64,000 nt of DNA from Labrys sp. WJW. Lineage in GTDB: Bacteria; Pseudomonadota; Alphaproteobacteria; Rhizobiales; Labraceae. The translations under genes were made by a program, and so were the position numbers. The stretch spans positions 1 through 64,000 of the forward strand of contig NZ_LYXZ01000004.1 of assembly GCF_001676615.1 (NCBI RefSeq), given 5' to 3'. Below, piece after piece: positions 37,869 through 47,990 of the stretch (position 1 is the first letter of the stretch; the number at the start of each line of letters is the position of its first letter). Below the pieces are notes generated by a model, which worked only from the letters and a program-made list of their open reading frames with translations, made no database searches and was not told the DNA's origin.

Positions 37869-39539
37869 ATGGCACGCGATACCACCGACCTCGTCTTCTG
37901 CGCCCTGGGCGGCATCGGCGAGATCGGCATGAACATGGCGCTGTACGGCTATGGCCCGGCGAACAAGCGTCAATGGCTGATGGTCGATTGCGGCGTCTCA
38001 TTTGGCGACGACAGCCTGCCCGGCGTCGACCTCGTGATGCCCGATACCCGCTTCATCGAAGCCCAGCGCAAGAATTTGACGGGCATCGTGATCACCCATG
38101 CGCATGAAGATCATTTCGGCGCGCTCATCCATCTGTGGCCGAAACTGCAGGTGCCCGTCTATGCCACCAAGTTCACCGCGGCCCTGCTGGAAGCCAAGCG
38201 ACTGCACGATCCCGATGCCCCCAGGATCGATCTGCGCATCATTCCCTCCCGGGCGCGGTTCAACCTGGGGCCGTTCGACGTCGAATTGATCAATGTCGCC
38301 CATTCCATTCCGGAGTCGAATGCGCTGGCGATCCGTACTCCCGCCGGCATGGTCGTCCACACCGGCGACTGGAAGATCGACGAGACGCCGGTGATCCCGC
38401 CCACGACCGATGCCGAGCGGCTGAAGGCACTGGGCGACGAGGGGGTGCTGGCCCTGGTCTGCGATTCCACCAATGCGATCCGCGACGGGCGTTCGCCCTC
38501 CGAGCGCGACGTCGCCAAGAACCTGGCGGAGATCATCGCCGCCAAGAAGGGCAGGGTGGCAGTGACCACCTTCGCCTCCAATGTCGGGCGCATCCGCTCG
38601 ATCGCCGAAGCCGCCATGGCGAACGATCGCAGTGTGGTGATCGTCGGGCGGGCCATGGAGCGGGTCTGCCAGGTCGCGCGTGAATGCGGCCTGCTCGACG
38701 GCATTCCCGATTTCCTTTCGCCGGAAAGCTACGGTTTCCTGCCGCGCGAGAAGGTGGTTTGCGTGCTCACCGGCAGCCAGGGCGAGCCGCGCGCCGCGCT
38801 GGCACGCATCGCCCGCGGCGAACACCCCGAGGTGACCCTGGCCAAGGGCGACACGGTGATCTTCTCCTCGCGCACCATCCCGGGCAATGAGAAGGCCGTC
38901 GGCAACATCATCAACGGTCTCGTCAAGCAGGGGGCGGAGATCGTCACCGACCGCAACCAGCTCGTGCATGTCTCCGGCCATCCGCGGCGCGGCGAACTCA
39001 CCGACATGTATCATTGGACGCGGCCGAAGATTGCCATTCCCGTGCATGGTGAAGCCTGGCACCTGGCCGAACATGCCGAACTCGCCCGTTCGCTCGGCGT
39101 GCCGGAAGTCGTCGCGGCCGGTGACGGCCAGATCATCGCGCTGCGCGAAGGTGATACCAGGGTGGTGGACGAGGCACCGACGGGGCGCATCTGCCTCGAC
39201 GGTGACGTACTGATCAACGCCTCCGAGGAGACCATCCCCCAACGCCGGCGTCTGTCCTGGTCCGGTGCTGTCTCGGTTGCGCTCGCTCTGTCGGACAAGG
39301 GCGAGATCGTCAACGAGCCGGATGTGAAATTCTCCGGCCTGCCGCTACGCGTCGGCGACGGCCGCCTGATGGACGACGTCATCGCCGATGCCGCCTTGCT
39401 GGTGATCGACAGCCTGCCCAAGCCCAAGCGGCGCGATCCGGACGCGGTCGAACTGGCCGTGGAGCGCGCGGTGCGTTCGGCCGTGAATGCGGTGTGGGGC
39501 AAGAAGCCGGTTTGTCATGTGATCGTGCTGGTCGTCTGA
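37869..39539 (+). CDS. rnj: Ribonuclease J
   Basis: Metallo-beta-lactamase/beta-CASP nuclease with 5'-3' exonuclease and endonuclease activity in RNA maturation. In 556 residues the metal site THAHEDHFGALIHLW, VHTGDWKID, CDSTNA and the beta-CASP VHVSGHPRRGEL and PVHGEAWHL motifs are intact, with a C-terminal domain after ~450. An AAGGAAC ribosome site precedes the ATG. It shares RNA-decay duties with RNase E, also encoded in this window. Confidence 0.96.
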   Translation: MARDTTDLVFCALGGIGEIGMNMALYGYGPANKRQWLMVDCGVSFGDDSLPGVDLVMPDTRFIEAQRKNLTGIVITHAHEDHFGALIHLWPKLQVPVYATKFTAALLEAKRLHDPDAPRIDLRIIPSRARFNLGPFDVELINVAHSIPESNALAIRTPAGMVVHTGDWKIDETPVIPPTTDAERLKALGDEGVLALVCDSTNAIRDGRSPSERDVAKNLAEIIAAKKGRVAVTTFASNVGRIRSIAEAAMANDRSVVIVGRAMERVCQVARECGLLDGIPDFLSPESYGFLPREKVVCVLTGSQGEPRAALARIARGEHPEVTLAKGDTVIFSSRTIPGNEKAVGNIINGLVKQGAEIVTDRNQLVHVSGHPRRGELTDMYHWTRPKIAIPVHGEAWHLAEHAELARSLGVPEVVAAGDGQIIALREGDTRVVDEAPTGRICLDGDVLINASEETIPQRRRLSWSGAVSVALALSDKGEIVNEPDVKFSGLPLRVGDGRLMDDVIADAALLVIDSLPKPKRRDPDAVELAVERAVRSAVNAVWGKKPVCHVIVLVV

Positions 39540-39573
39540 TAGCCGGCCAGGGTTCGCAGGATGGAACCTCGCC

Positions 39574-40761
39574 GTGACAGATGTAGATCGAACCCGCACC
39601 CGCCGTACCCGCAAACCCGTCGATGCCGAGGATGAGCGCAACGGTTTTCAGCGTATCGCCCTGCTGTTGCAGGGCGGGGGCGCGCTCGGTGCCTATCAGG
39701 CCGGCGCCTATCAGGCGCTTGAGGAACGGGGCATTCAGCCCAACTGGATCGCCGGCATATCGATCGGTGCCATCAACGCTGCCCTGATCGCCGGCAACGC
39801 CCCCGGCGAACGCGTCGCCAAGCTCCGGCGTTTCTGGGAGATGGTGAGCGACCCGCCCTTCGAGCCGGCTCTTGAATGGGTCCGCCTGTTCGCCCGGGAA
39901 GGCGATCGCCAGCACAAGCTGGTGAACCAACTGCTGGCCGGCCAGGTTCTGTTGAAAGGGGCGCCGAAGTTTTTCGAGCCGCGCTTTCCGCCGCCCTATT
40001 TCATGCCGGCCGGCTCCGTCGGCGCCACCAGTTTCTATGACACCGCCCCTTTGAAGCAGACTCTGCTGCAACTGGTCGATTTCGATCGGCTCAACAGTGG
40101 CGAGACACGTTTTGCGGTCGGGGCGGTCAACATCGCCAGTGGCAATTTCGCCTATTTCGACAATGGTAACGGCACGGCGCGCATCACGCCGGAACATATC
40201 ATGGCAAGCGGCGCTTTGCCGCCAGGCTTTCCACCGGTCGAGATCGACGGGCAATTCTATTGGGATGGTGGACTGGTCTCGAACACGCCCCTGCAATGGA
40301 TCCTGGAGCAGCAGGACCTTGATACGCTCGCCTTCCAGGTCGACCTGTGGAACGCCCGCGGCGACATTCCCAAGGACATGGCCGAGGTCGAGGTCCGGCA
40401 GAAGGAGATCCAATATTCCAGCCGCACGCGGGCGGCGACCACTCGCGCCCGCGAACGCCAACGCCTGCGCGGCGCCCTCAAGCGCATCCTGGCGGAGTTG
40501 CCGGCGGATTTCGGCCTGGAGCAGGATGTCGAGCTGCTCAGCAAGGCGGTCGAGCGCAAGGCCTGCAATGTCGTGCAACTGATCTACAGGGCGCGCAAAT
40601 ATGAAGGGGCCAGTAAGGACTATGATTTCTCCCGCCTGATGATGGAAGAACATTGGGCCTCGGGCTACGAGGATGCCTGCCACGCCCTCGGCCATCCGGA
40701 GATCTTCCACAAGCCCCACAATGCCGAAGCATTCGCCAGCTACGATTTCGGCAGAGGCTAA
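39574..40761 (+). CDS. Patatin-like phospholipase with DUF3734 region
   Basis: A 395-residue serine lipid hydrolase. The catalytic dyad is intact: Ser in GISIGAINAALIAG and Asp in WDGGLVSNTP, with the oxyanion loop LLLQGGGALGAYQAG. The C-terminal ~120 residues (EVRQKEIQYSSRTRA, then VVQLIYRARKYEGASKDYDFSR) match the tail commonly labelled DUF3734. No signal peptide is apparent, so a cytoplasmic role on membrane lipids or storage granules is possible. The start is GTG 39574. Confidence 0.92.
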   Translation: MTDVDRTRTRRTRKPVDAEDERNGFQRIALLLQGGGALGAYQAGAYQALEERGIQPNWIAGISIGAINAALIAGNAPGERVAKLRRFWEMVSDPPFEPALEWVRLFAREGDRQHKLVNQLLAGQVLLKGAPKFFEPRFPPPYFMPAGSVGATSFYDTAPLKQTLLQLVDFDRLNSGETRFAVGAVNIASGNFAYFDNGNGTARITPEHIMASGALPPGFPPVEIDGQFYWDGGLVSNTPLQWILEQQDLDTLAFQVDLWNARGDIPKDMAEVEVRQKEIQYSSRTRAATTRARERQRLRGALKRILAELPADFGLEQDVELLSKAVERKACNVVQLIYRARKYEGASKDYDFSRLMMEEHWASGYEDACHALGHPEIFHKPHNAEAFASYDFGRG

Positions 40762-40883
40762 CGCTCCCGGGACGACAGGCGTCTCGCCTGCACTCCCAGG
40801 AGGAAACATGCTTGCCATTGCCAGCCGGGCGGCTCATATACGAACGCTTTCCCGCCTGATTTAACGAACGCACAGAGACGCCG

Positions 40884-42725
40884 ATGCCCGCCTATCGTTC
40901 CCGTACCACCACCCATGGCCGCAACATGGCCGGTGCCCGTGGCCTCTGGCGCGCCACCGGCATGAAGGACGGGGATTTCGGCAAGCCGATCATCGCGGTC
41001 GTCAATTCCTTCACCCAGTTCGTGCCCGGCCATGTCCATCTCAAGGATCTCGGCCAGTTGGTCGCCCGCGAGATCGAGCAGGCCGGCGGCGTTGCCAAGG
41101 AATTCAACACCATCGCGGTGGATGACGGCATCGCCATGGGCCATGACGGCATGCTCTATTCGCTGCCTTCTCGCGAGCTGATCGCCGACAGCGTGGAATA
41201 TATGGTCAATGCCCATTGTGCCGACGCGATGGTCTGCATTTCCAACTGCGACAAGATCACCCCCGGCATGCTGATGGCTTCGCTGCGCCTCAACATCCCG
41301 ACGGTGTTCGTGTCGGGCGGGCCGATGGAGGCCGGCAAGGTCATCCTGGGCGGCAAGACCAAGGCGCTGGATCTTGTCGATGCCATGGTCGCCGCCGCCG
41401 ACGACAAGGTCTCCGACGAGGACGTCAAGGCGATCGAGCGCTCGGCCTGTCCGACCTGCGGCTCCTGCTCGGGCATGTTCACGGCCAATTCGATGAACTG
41501 CCTCACCGAGGCCCTCGGCCTGTCGCTGCCCGGCAACGGCTCGACGCTCGCCACCCATGCCGATCGCAAGCGCCTCTTCGTCGAGGCCGGCCATCTCATT
41601 GTCGATCTGGCACGCCGCTATTACGAACAGAATGACGAGAGCGTGCTGCCGCGCCAGGTCGCCAGTTTCGGCGCTTTCGAGAATGCCATGACGCTCGACA
41701 TCGCCATGGGCGGCTCGACCAACACGGTGCTGCACATCCTGGCTGCCGCGCATGAAGGCGAAATCGCCTTCACCATGGACGACATCGACCGGTTGTCGCG
41801 GCGCGTGCCTGTGCTCTGCAAGGTCGCTCCGGCCGTCAGCCACGTCCATATGGAGGACGTGCATCGCGCCGGCGGCATCATGGGCATTCTCGGTGAGCTC
41901 GATCGAGCCGGCCTGATCAATCGCGATCTGCCGACCGTGCATTCCACCACCATGGCGGATGCGCTCGAACGCTGGGATATCGTGCGCACCAAGAGCGAGA
42001 GCGTGCGCGAATTCTTCAAGGCCGCACCGGGCGGCGTGCCCACCCAGGTCGCCTTCAGCCAGGACCGGCGCTGGGACGATGTTGATCTCGACCGCGAGAA
42101 GGGCGTGATCCGCTCTGGCGAGCATGCCTATTCCAAGGATGGTGGCCTTGCCGTGCTGAAGGGCAATCTGGCGCTCGACGGCTGCATCGTGAAGACCGCC
42201 GGCGTCGATGAATCCATCCTGAAATTCGCCGGCCCCGCCGTGGTGTTCGAGAGCCAGGACGCAGCCGTCGACGGCATCCTGAACGGCAAGGTCAAGGCCG
42301 GCGACGTCGTCGTCATCCGCTATGAAGGACCGCGCGGCGGGCCGGGCATGCAGGAAATGCTGTATCCGACCAGCTACCTGAAGTCGAAGGGCCTGGGCAA
42401 GGCCTGCGCCCTGATCACCGATGGCCGCTTTTCCGGCGGCACGTCGGGCCTGTCGATCGGCCATGCCTCGCCGGAAGCGGAAGAGGGCGGCACCATCGGC
42501 CTGGTCGAGCCGGGCGACCGCATCGAGATCGACATCCCCAACCGCACCATCGTGCTGGCGGTGCCGGAAGCCGAGCTCGATCGCCGCCGCGCCGCCAAGG
42601 GAGCCGCACCCTGGCGCCCGGCCGCGCCGCGCAAGCGCAAGGTCACCACGGCGCTGCGCGCCTATGCCGCCATGGCCACCAGCGCCGCCAAGGGCGCCGT
42701 GCGCCAGGTGCCGGATTTCGACTGA
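40884..42725 (+). CDS. ilvD: Dihydroxy-acid dehydratase
   Basis: Fe-S dehydratase of branched-chain amino acid biosynthesis, 613 residues. Cluster ligands are in [10 protein letters not shown] and [20 protein letters not shown]; the catalytic serine region is [21 protein letters not shown]. The start ATG follows GACGCCG without a strong ribosome site. It needs clusters from the suf system. Downstream, inverted-repeat element B separates it from a convergent GNAT gene. Confidence 0.97.
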   Translation: MPAYRSRTTTHGRNMAGARGLWRATGMKDGDFGKPIIAVVNSFTQFVPGHVHLKDLGQLVAREIEQAGGVAKEFNTIAVDDGIAMGHDGMLYSLPSRELIADSVEYMVNAHCADAMVCISNCDKITPGMLMASLRLNIPTVFVSGGPMEAGKVILGGKTKALDLVDAMVAAADDKVSDEDVKAIERSACPTCGSCSGMFTANSMNCLTEALGLSLPGNGSTLATHADRKRLFVEAGHLIVDLARRYYEQNDESVLPRQVASFGAFENAMTLDIAMGGSTNTVLHILAAAHEGEIAFTMDDIDRLSRRVPVLCKVAPAVSHVHMEDVHRAGGIMGILGELDRAGLINRDLPTVHSTTMADALERWDIVRTKSESVREFFKAAPGGVPTQVAFSQDRRWDDVDLDREKGVIRSGEHAYSKDGGLAVLKGNLALDGCIVKTAGVDESILKFAGPAVVFESQDAAVDGILNGKVKAGDVVVIRYEGPRGGPGMQEMLYPTSYLKSKGLGKACALITDGRFSGGTSGLSIGHASPEAEEGGTIGLVEPGDRIEIDIPNRTIVLAVPEAELDRRRAAKGAAPWRPAAPRKRKVTTALRAYAAMATSAAKGAVRQVPDFD

Positions 42726-42787
42726 GCCCGGCGTGCCGGTCTTCTGAACTTCATCGAGAGATGGAGTGGGACCGGCACTTTCTTCCT

Positions 42788-42866
42788 GGGACCGCCGGCT
42801 TGCAGCCGGCTCTTCCTCATCGGCGGGTGCAGTGCTTCCAAGAGCCGGCTGGAAGCCGGCGGTCCC
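42788..42866. repeat. Nested inverted-repeat element B (REP/BIME-like)
   Basis: Outer arms GGGACCGCCGGCTT (42788-42801) and its complement (42853-42866) enclose inner arms AGCCGGCTCTT (42804-42814) and AAGAGCCGGCT (42840-42850), with a 25-base centre. Each half can also fold on itself. It lies between convergent ilvD and GNAT genes, where it could end transcription in both directions. Confidence 0.85.
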
Positions 42867-42875
42867 GGAACGTCC

Positions 42876-43358
42876 TCAGCCGCCTCTAGCCAGCTTCTCC
42901 AGTGCCTCGCCGGTCAGGCGGCAGCCGATCCATTCCTTGCGCAGCACCGCGCCCTGCCTTTCGTAGAAGCCGATGGCGGGCTCGTTCCAGTCGAGCACCG
43001 CCCATTCGAAGCGGCCGAGCTTTTCCGTGACACAGCGCTGGGCGAGATGGCGGAGCAGGGCCTGGCCGATGCGGTGGCCGCGAAACGCTTCCTTCACGAA
43101 GAGATCTTCGAGATAGAGGCCGTGGCGGCCGAGGAAGGTCGAGTAGTTGTAGAACCACAGGGCGAAACCGGCGGTCTCTCCTTGCCACTGGGCTATCTCG
43201 CAGAAGACACGCGGGTTGGGGCCGAACAGGCTGGCGCTGATGTCGGCTTCGGTGGCGACCGCCTCATGTTCGAGCTTCTCATAAAGCGCCAAGCCGCGGA
43301 TCAAATCCAGCACGGTTGCGGTATCGGCCGGTTCGGCGCGGCGGATGGTCAGGGACAT
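42876..43358 (-). CDS. GNAT acetyltransferase, diamine/thialysine-like
   Basis: A 160-residue acetyltransferase resembling the spermidine/spermine (SSAT) branch: IRRAEPADTATVLDLIRGLALYEKLEHE at the N-terminus, GLYLEDLFVKEAFRGHRIGQALLRHLA with the acetyl-CoA loop, and WAVLDWNEPAIGFYERQGA. Polyamine or thialysine acetylation is the usual activity of such proteins, but the substrate here is inferred only from resemblance. Encoded downstream of an alpha/beta hydrolase gene and separated from it by a terminator. Confidence 0.88.
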   Translation of the reverse strand: MSLTIRRAEPADTATVLDLIRGLALYEKLEHEAVATEADISASLFGPNPRVFCEIAQWQGETAGFALWFYNYSTFLGRHGLYLEDLFVKEAFRGHRIGQALLRHLAQRCVTEKLGRFEWAVLDWNEPAIGFYERQGAVLRKEWIGCRLTGEALEKLARGG

Positions 43359-43372
43359 TGTCGTGCTCCAAC

Positions 43373-43396
43373 AAAAAGCCCGCCTTGCGGGCGGGC
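43373..43396 (-). terminator. Rho-independent terminator for the alpha/beta hydrolase gene
   Basis: On the minus strand GCCCGCC and GGCGGGC form a 7-bp stem around a 5-base loop, followed directly by TTTTT. It lies 38 bases past the hydrolase stop and before the GNAT start. Confidence 0.85.
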
Positions 43397-43433
43397 TGAC
43401 TGTGTTGCCTGAAACCGTGATTTCAACGGTAAC

Positions 43434-44093
43434 TCAGGCTGCGTCGATATCGTTCAGGCCGAGGCGCTTGTCGAGATAGGACGAACATGACGCGATCAAT
43501 TCGTCCGTCTTGTTGTCGAAGAAGTGGTTGGCGCCGGGGATGACCGATTGCTCGATGACGATGCCCTTCTGCGTCTTCAGCTTGGAGACCAGGGTCTCGA
43601 CATCCTTGAGCGGCGCCACGCGATCGGCGTCGCCATGCACGATCAGGCCGGAGGACGGGCAGGGGGCAAGGAAGGAGAAGTCGAAGCGATTGGCCGGAGG
43701 CGCCACCGAGATGAAGCCCTCGATTTCCGGGCGGCGCATCAGGAGCTGCATGCCGATCCAGGCCCCGAACGAGACGCCGGCGATCCAGCAGGACTTGGCA
43801 TCGGGCGTCACCGCCTGCACCCAGTCGAGCGCTGAGGCAGCATCGGAAAGCTCGCCCGCGCCGTGGTCGAAGGAGCCCTGGCTGCGGCCGACGCCGCGGA
43901 AATTGAAACGCAGAGCCGAAAAACCGCGCTGCACGAAGGCATAGAACAGGTCGTAGACGATCTTGTTGTTCATCGTCCCGCCAAATTGCGGATGCGGATG
44001 CAGGACGATCGCAATGGGGGCTCCACGCTGCTTGGACGGCTGGAAGCGGCCTTCGATGCGGCCTGCCGGGCCGGTGAACGTAACTTCGGGCAT
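43434..44093 (-). CDS. Alpha/beta hydrolase
   Basis: A 219-residue serine hydrolase of the small COG2945-like type. The nucleophile elbow is GVSFGAW, the acid is in VHGDADRVAP and the histidine in IPGANHFFDNK; the N-terminus has PIAIVLHPHPQFGGTMNNK. The substrate is unknown. It lies divergent from the suf operon in many Hyphomicrobiales, and the shared region here contains the Irr boxes, so it might also respond to iron, though this is inference. Confidence 0.9.
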   Translation of the reverse strand: MPEVTFTGPAGRIEGRFQPSKQRGAPIAIVLHPHPQFGGTMNNKIVYDLFYAFVQRGFSALRFNFRGVGRSQGSFDHGAGELSDAASALDWVQAVTPDAKSCWIAGVSFGAWIGMQLLMRRPEIEGFISVAPPANRFDFSFLAPCPSSGLIVHGDADRVAPLKDVETLVSKLKTQKGIVIEQSVIPGANHFFDNKTDELIASCSSYLDKRLGLNDIDAA

Positions 44094-44290
44094 ATATTGA
44101 GTTGCCTTTTTCGTGTGCCAGAGCAGAGCTCGGTTGATCCGAACGGTTCCCGTCAGTCGAGTTCCGCGAGAACTTCGAAACCTCGCAGGATATCCGGGCC
44201 CTCCCTAGGGCGGACCACGAATTCCCGCTTGGGCCTCGCACTCCGGCTCCGATGACTGGCCTTGACGGCTGAGGGAGGCAGGAGTATGAC

Positions 44291-44327
44291 TTTAGAATAA
44301 TTCTAATGTCTTAGAACTATTCTAAAG
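44291..44327. promoter_or_regulatory. Tandem iron control elements (Irr boxes) upstream of suf
   Basis: Two perfect TTAGAA-N3-TTCTAA inverted repeats: core 44292-44306 (spacer TAA) and core 44311-44325 (spacer CTA), 19 bases centre to centre. This matches the known ICE motif bound by Irr, the heme-responsive Fur-family regulator of Hyphomicrobiales and relatives. They lie ~160 bases before the first suf gene, in an otherwise GC-rich region of 391 bases (44094-44484) with no gene. Confidence 0.88.
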
Positions 44328-44484
44328 TAGCTCATCGCTTGGATGCGATGCGCTTTGATCCATGCGCCGATGAGGACGCATTGCACCCAGCCCGCGTTCG
44401 GGTAGCGCTTCTTAACACGAAGAGCAGGGCGTTTTGCAAGCTTTTCCGCATTGGCAGAGCGGCAGAACAACGGATTTTTGGGGT

Positions 44485-45660
44485 TTGACCAGGTCGCGCA
44501 CCTATCTGGACCACAATGCAACCACGCCGTTGCGGCAGGAGGCTCGCGCCGCCATGCTGTCCGCGCTGGATCTGTGTGGTGCGCCGTCTTCCGTGCATGC
44601 GGATGGCCGCGCGGTGCGCAAGCTAGTGGAGACGGCGCGCCATGGCGTCGCCGATCTCGTCGGTGCGCTCGCCAAGAACGTGGTTTTCTGCGCCTCCGCT
44701 ACGGAAGCCAACAATCTGGCCCTCAATCTCGACTGGCAACGCCCCGGTAAGCCTCCCCTCCGGCGCATGGCTGTATCCAGCGTGGAGCATGCCAGCGTAT
44801 TGAATGGCGTGCGTCCGCAGAACACCGAACTCGACCTCCTGCCGGTGGATGGGAATGGGGTGCTCGATCTCGGTGCACTCGAGGCCCGGCTTGCCGCCTG
44901 GCGCGAATGCGGAGAGACGGGCCTGGTTTCGGTGATGCTGGCCAACAACGAGACCGGCGTGGTGCAGCCGGTGGCCGAGATCGCTGCTCGCGTGCGTGAG
45001 GCCGGCAGTGTGTTTCATTGCGACGCCGCGCAGGCCGCCGGGAAGATCGCGTGTTTTATCAATGAGATCGGAGCGGATCTTCTGACGATTTCGAGCCACA
45101 AGCTCGGCGGTCCACTCGGCGCCGGCGCCTTGGTGCTGGCCAGCGACGGTTTGCACCAGCCCAATGCCCTCATCCGCGGCGGTGGCCAGGAGAAGGGTTT
45201 GCGGGCCGGGACCGAGAACGTGCCGGCACTCGCCGGCTTCGGCGCGGCAGCGCGCGCCGCAGCGCGGGATCTTGCGGCTTATGGGCAGGAGAGCCTTGTC
45301 CTGCGTTCGAAGCTGGAGAAAGCGTTGCGGGACGCATCGCCGGATATCGTGCTGTTCGGCGAGGGCGTGGAGCGCCTGCCGAACACGCTGAATTTCGCCG
45401 AACCGGGGATGGCGGCGGAAACGACGTTGATCGCGCTGGATCTTGAGGGTATCTCCGTCTCCTCGGGATCTGCCTGCTCGTCGGGCAAGGTGAAGGTCAG
45501 CCATGTGCTGACGGCGATGGGCGTGGCGCCGGCGCTGGCCGGTTGCGCCTTGCGCGTGTCGCTGGGACGGGAAACCACAGTCCAAGAGATCGAGTTTTTT
45601 GTCGCGGCCTGGAAAAGGCTGCGCAAGAACTTACATGACAGAAGGCATCGGGCGGCCTAA
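44485..45660 (+). CDS. sufS2: Cysteine desulfurase, NifS/IscS type, first gene of suf operon
   Basis: PLP enzyme that takes sulfur from cysteine for Fe-S assembly. The 391 residues show TYLDHNATTPLR, VSSVEHASVLNGV, the PLP lysine in TISSHKLGGPLGAGAL and the active cysteine in SSGSACSSGKVKVSHVLTAMG, typical of group I desulfurases. The start is a TTG at 44485 chosen from the family N-terminus; the frame stays open upstream to 44434, so it is tentative. Rhizobial suf operons commonly begin with such a gene in addition to a later SufS. Confidence 0.9.
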   Translation: MTRSRTYLDHNATTPLRQEARAAMLSALDLCGAPSSVHADGRAVRKLVETARHGVADLVGALAKNVVFCASATEANNLALNLDWQRPGKPPLRRMAVSSVEHASVLNGVRPQNTELDLLPVDGNGVLDLGALEARLAAWRECGETGLVSVMLANNETGVVQPVAEIAARVREAGSVFHCDAAQAAGKIACFINEIGADLLTISSHKLGGPLGAGALVLASDGLHQPNALIRGGGQEKGLRAGTENVPALAGFGAAARAAARDLAAYGQESLVLRSKLEKALRDASPDIVLFGEGVERLPNTLNFAEPGMAAETTLIALDLEGISVSSGSACSSGKVKVSHVLTAMGVAPALAGCALRVSLGRETTVQEIEFFVAAWKRLRKNLHDRRHRAA

Positions 45661-45714
45661 ACCCCCGTCCGATCTGTAAAATTTGCTGCTTTCGGGCGGC
45701 ACCAGGAGACCAAC

Positions 45715-47187
45715 ATGCCTGCAGTCCAGGAAACCGTCGAACAGGTCCGGGCGATCGACGTCGACCAGTATAAATATGGCTTCGTCACGGACATCGAGAT
45801 GGAGCTTGCGCCCAAAGGCCTGTCCGAAGAGATCGTTCGCTATATCTCGGCCAAGAAGGGCGAGCCTGACTGGATGACCGAATGGCGCCTCGACGCCTAC
45901 CGGCGCTGGATCACCATGCAGGAACCGACCTGGGCGCGCGTCGAATATCCGCCGATCGACTTCCAGGATCTCTATTACTATGCGGCGCCCAAGCAGAACG
46001 CCGCGCCGAAATCGCTCGACGAGATCGATCCGGCCATCCTCAAGACCTACGAGAAGCTCGGCATTCCCCTGCGCGAGGTCGAAATCCTCGAAGGCGTGGC
46101 GCCGGCCAACCGCATTGCCGTCGATGCGGTGTTCGACTCGGTTTCCGTCGTCACCACCTTCAAGGATGAACTGAAAAAGGCCGGCGTGATCTTCTGCTCG
46201 ATTTCGGAAGCGCTGCGCGAGCATCCGGACCTGGTGAAGAAATATCTCGGCACCGTAGTGCCGACCACCGACAATTTCTATGCGACTCTGAACTCGGCCG
46301 TGTTCTCGGACGGTTCCTTCGTCTATGTGCCGCCGGGGGTGCGTTGCCCGATGGAGCTGTCGACCTATTTCCGCATCAACGAGGAAAAGACCGGCCAGTT
46401 CGAGCGCACTTTGATCATCGCCGACAAGGGCGCCTACGTCTCCTATCTCGAAGGCTGCACCGCCCCGAGGCGTGACGAGAACCAGCTCCATGCCGCCGTG
46501 GTCGAGCTGATCGCGCTCGAGGACGCCGAGATCAAATATTCCACCGTGCAAAACTGGTATCCGGGCGACTCCGAGGGCAAGGGCGGCATCTATAATTTCG
46601 TCACCAAGCGTGGCGATTGCCGCGGTGCGCGCTCGAAGATCTCCTGGACGCAGGTGGAGACCGGCTCGGCCATCACCTGGAAATACCCGTCCTGCATCCT
46701 GCGCGGCGAAGGCTCCCAGGGCGAGTTCTACTCGATCGCAGTCTCGAACGGCCGCCAGCAGGTCGATAGCGGCACCAAGATGATCCATCTGGGCAAGAAC
46801 ACCAAGAGCCGGATCATCTCCAAGGGCATCTCGGCCGGCCATTCCAACAACACCTATCGTGGCCTTGTCTCTGCCCATCGCAAGGCCACGGGCGCCCGCA
46901 ACTTCACCAATTGCGATTCGCTGCTGATCGGCGAGCACTGCGGGGCGCACACCGTGCCCTATATCGAGTCGAAGAACTCGACTGCGGTGTTCGAGCATGA
47001 GGCCACCACCTCGAAGATTTCCGACGACCAGCTGTTCTACTGCCTCCAGCGCGGCTTGTCGGCCGAGGAGGCCACGGCCCTGATTGTCAACGGCTTCGTC
47101 AAGGACGTGCTTCAGCACCTGCCGATGGAATTCGCGGTCGAAGCGCAGAAGCTCATCTCCATCAGCCTCGAGGGCAGTGTCGGCTGA
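45715..47187 (+). CDS. sufB: Fe-S assembly scaffold SufB
   Basis: Core of the SufBCD scaffold on which clusters are built; 490 residues with the beta-helix fold. The conserved [41 protein letters not shown] and the C-terminal [37 protein letters not shown] carry the key cysteine and acidic residues. An ACCAGGAGACC ribosome site precedes the ATG, 54 bases after the desulfurase. Confidence 0.98.
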   Translation: MPAVQETVEQVRAIDVDQYKYGFVTDIEMELAPKGLSEEIVRYISAKKGEPDWMTEWRLDAYRRWITMQEPTWARVEYPPIDFQDLYYYAAPKQNAAPKSLDEIDPAILKTYEKLGIPLREVEILEGVAPANRIAVDAVFDSVSVVTTFKDELKKAGVIFCSISEALREHPDLVKKYLGTVVPTTDNFYATLNSAVFSDGSFVYVPPGVRCPMELSTYFRINEEKTGQFERTLIIADKGAYVSYLEGCTAPRRDENQLHAAVVELIALEDAEIKYSTVQNWYPGDSEGKGGIYNFVTKRGDCRGARSKISWTQVETGSAITWKYPSCILRGEGSQGEFYSIAVSNGRQQVDSGTKMIHLGKNTKSRIISKGISAGHSNNTYRGLVSAHRKATGARNFTNCDSLLIGEHCGAHTVPYIESKNSTAVFEHEATTSKISDDQLFYCLQRGLSAEEATALIVNGFVKDVLQHLPMEFAVEAQKLISISLEGSVG

Positions 47188-47241
47188 GCCGGCGCATCAC
47201 ATCTTTCACGCTGCGGCGTCACTATTTCCAGGAACTCTACG

Positions 47242-47988
47242 ATGCTCGAAATCAAGAACCTCCATGCCGAAATCGACGGCAAGCCGATCATCCAGGGGCT
47301 GAGCCTCACGGTGAAGGACGGCGAAGTCGCGGCGATCATGGGCCCGAACGGCTCCGGCAAGTCGACCCTCTCCTATATCCTGGCCGGCAAGGAGGATTAT
47401 GAGGTCACGCAGGGCGAGATCCTGCTCGACGGCGAGAACATCCTCGAGATCCCGGTCGAAGAGCGCGCGGCGCGCGGCGTCTTCCTGGCCTTCCAGTATC
47501 CGCTCGAAATTCCCGGCGTCGCCACCATGACCTTCCTGAAGGCCGCCTTGAATGCCCAGCGCAAGGCGCGCGGCGAGGCCGAGCTTTCCACGCCGGACTT
47601 CATCAAGCGCGTGAACAGCGCGGCCGACGAGCTTAAGATCTCGAAGGAAATGCTGCGCCGTGCCTTCAATGTCGGCTTCTCGGGCGGCGAAAAGAAGCGC
47701 ATGGAAATCCTGCAGATGGCACTGCTGCAGCCGAGCCTCGCCGTGCTCGACGAGACCGATTCCGGTCTCGACATCGACGCTTTGCGCATCGTGGCCGACG
47801 GCGTGAACGCGCTGCGCTCGCCCAAGCGTTCCTTCATCGTGATCACCCATTATCAGCGCCTGCTCAACCACATCGTGCCCGACAGCGTGCATGTCCTCTC
47901 CAAGGGGCGGATCGTGAAGTCGGGCGGCAAGGAACTGGCGCTCGAGCTCGAAGCCAACGGCTATCGCGACTACGAGGAAGCTGCGTAA
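47242..47988 (+). CDS. sufC: Fe-S assembly ATPase SufC
   Basis: ABC-type ATPase that drives conformational change in SufBD; 248 residues. Walker A GPNGSGKST, Q-loop FLAFQYPLEIPG, signature FSGGEKKRMEILQM, and Walker B LAVLDETDSGLDIDAL with the family-specific ending are all intact. It starts 54 bases after sufB; sufD begins two bases after its stop. Confidence 0.98.
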   Translation: MLEIKNLHAEIDGKPIIQGLSLTVKDGEVAAIMGPNGSGKSTLSYILAGKEDYEVTQGEILLDGENILEIPVEERAARGVFLAFQYPLEIPGVATMTFLKAALNAQRKARGEAELSTPDFIKRVNSAADELKISKEMLRRAFNVGFSGGEKKRMEILQMALLQPSLAVLDETDSGLDIDALRIVADGVNALRSPKRSFIVITHYQRLLNHIVPDSVHVLSKGRIVKSGGKELALELEANGYRDYEEAA

Positions 47989-47990
47989 CC

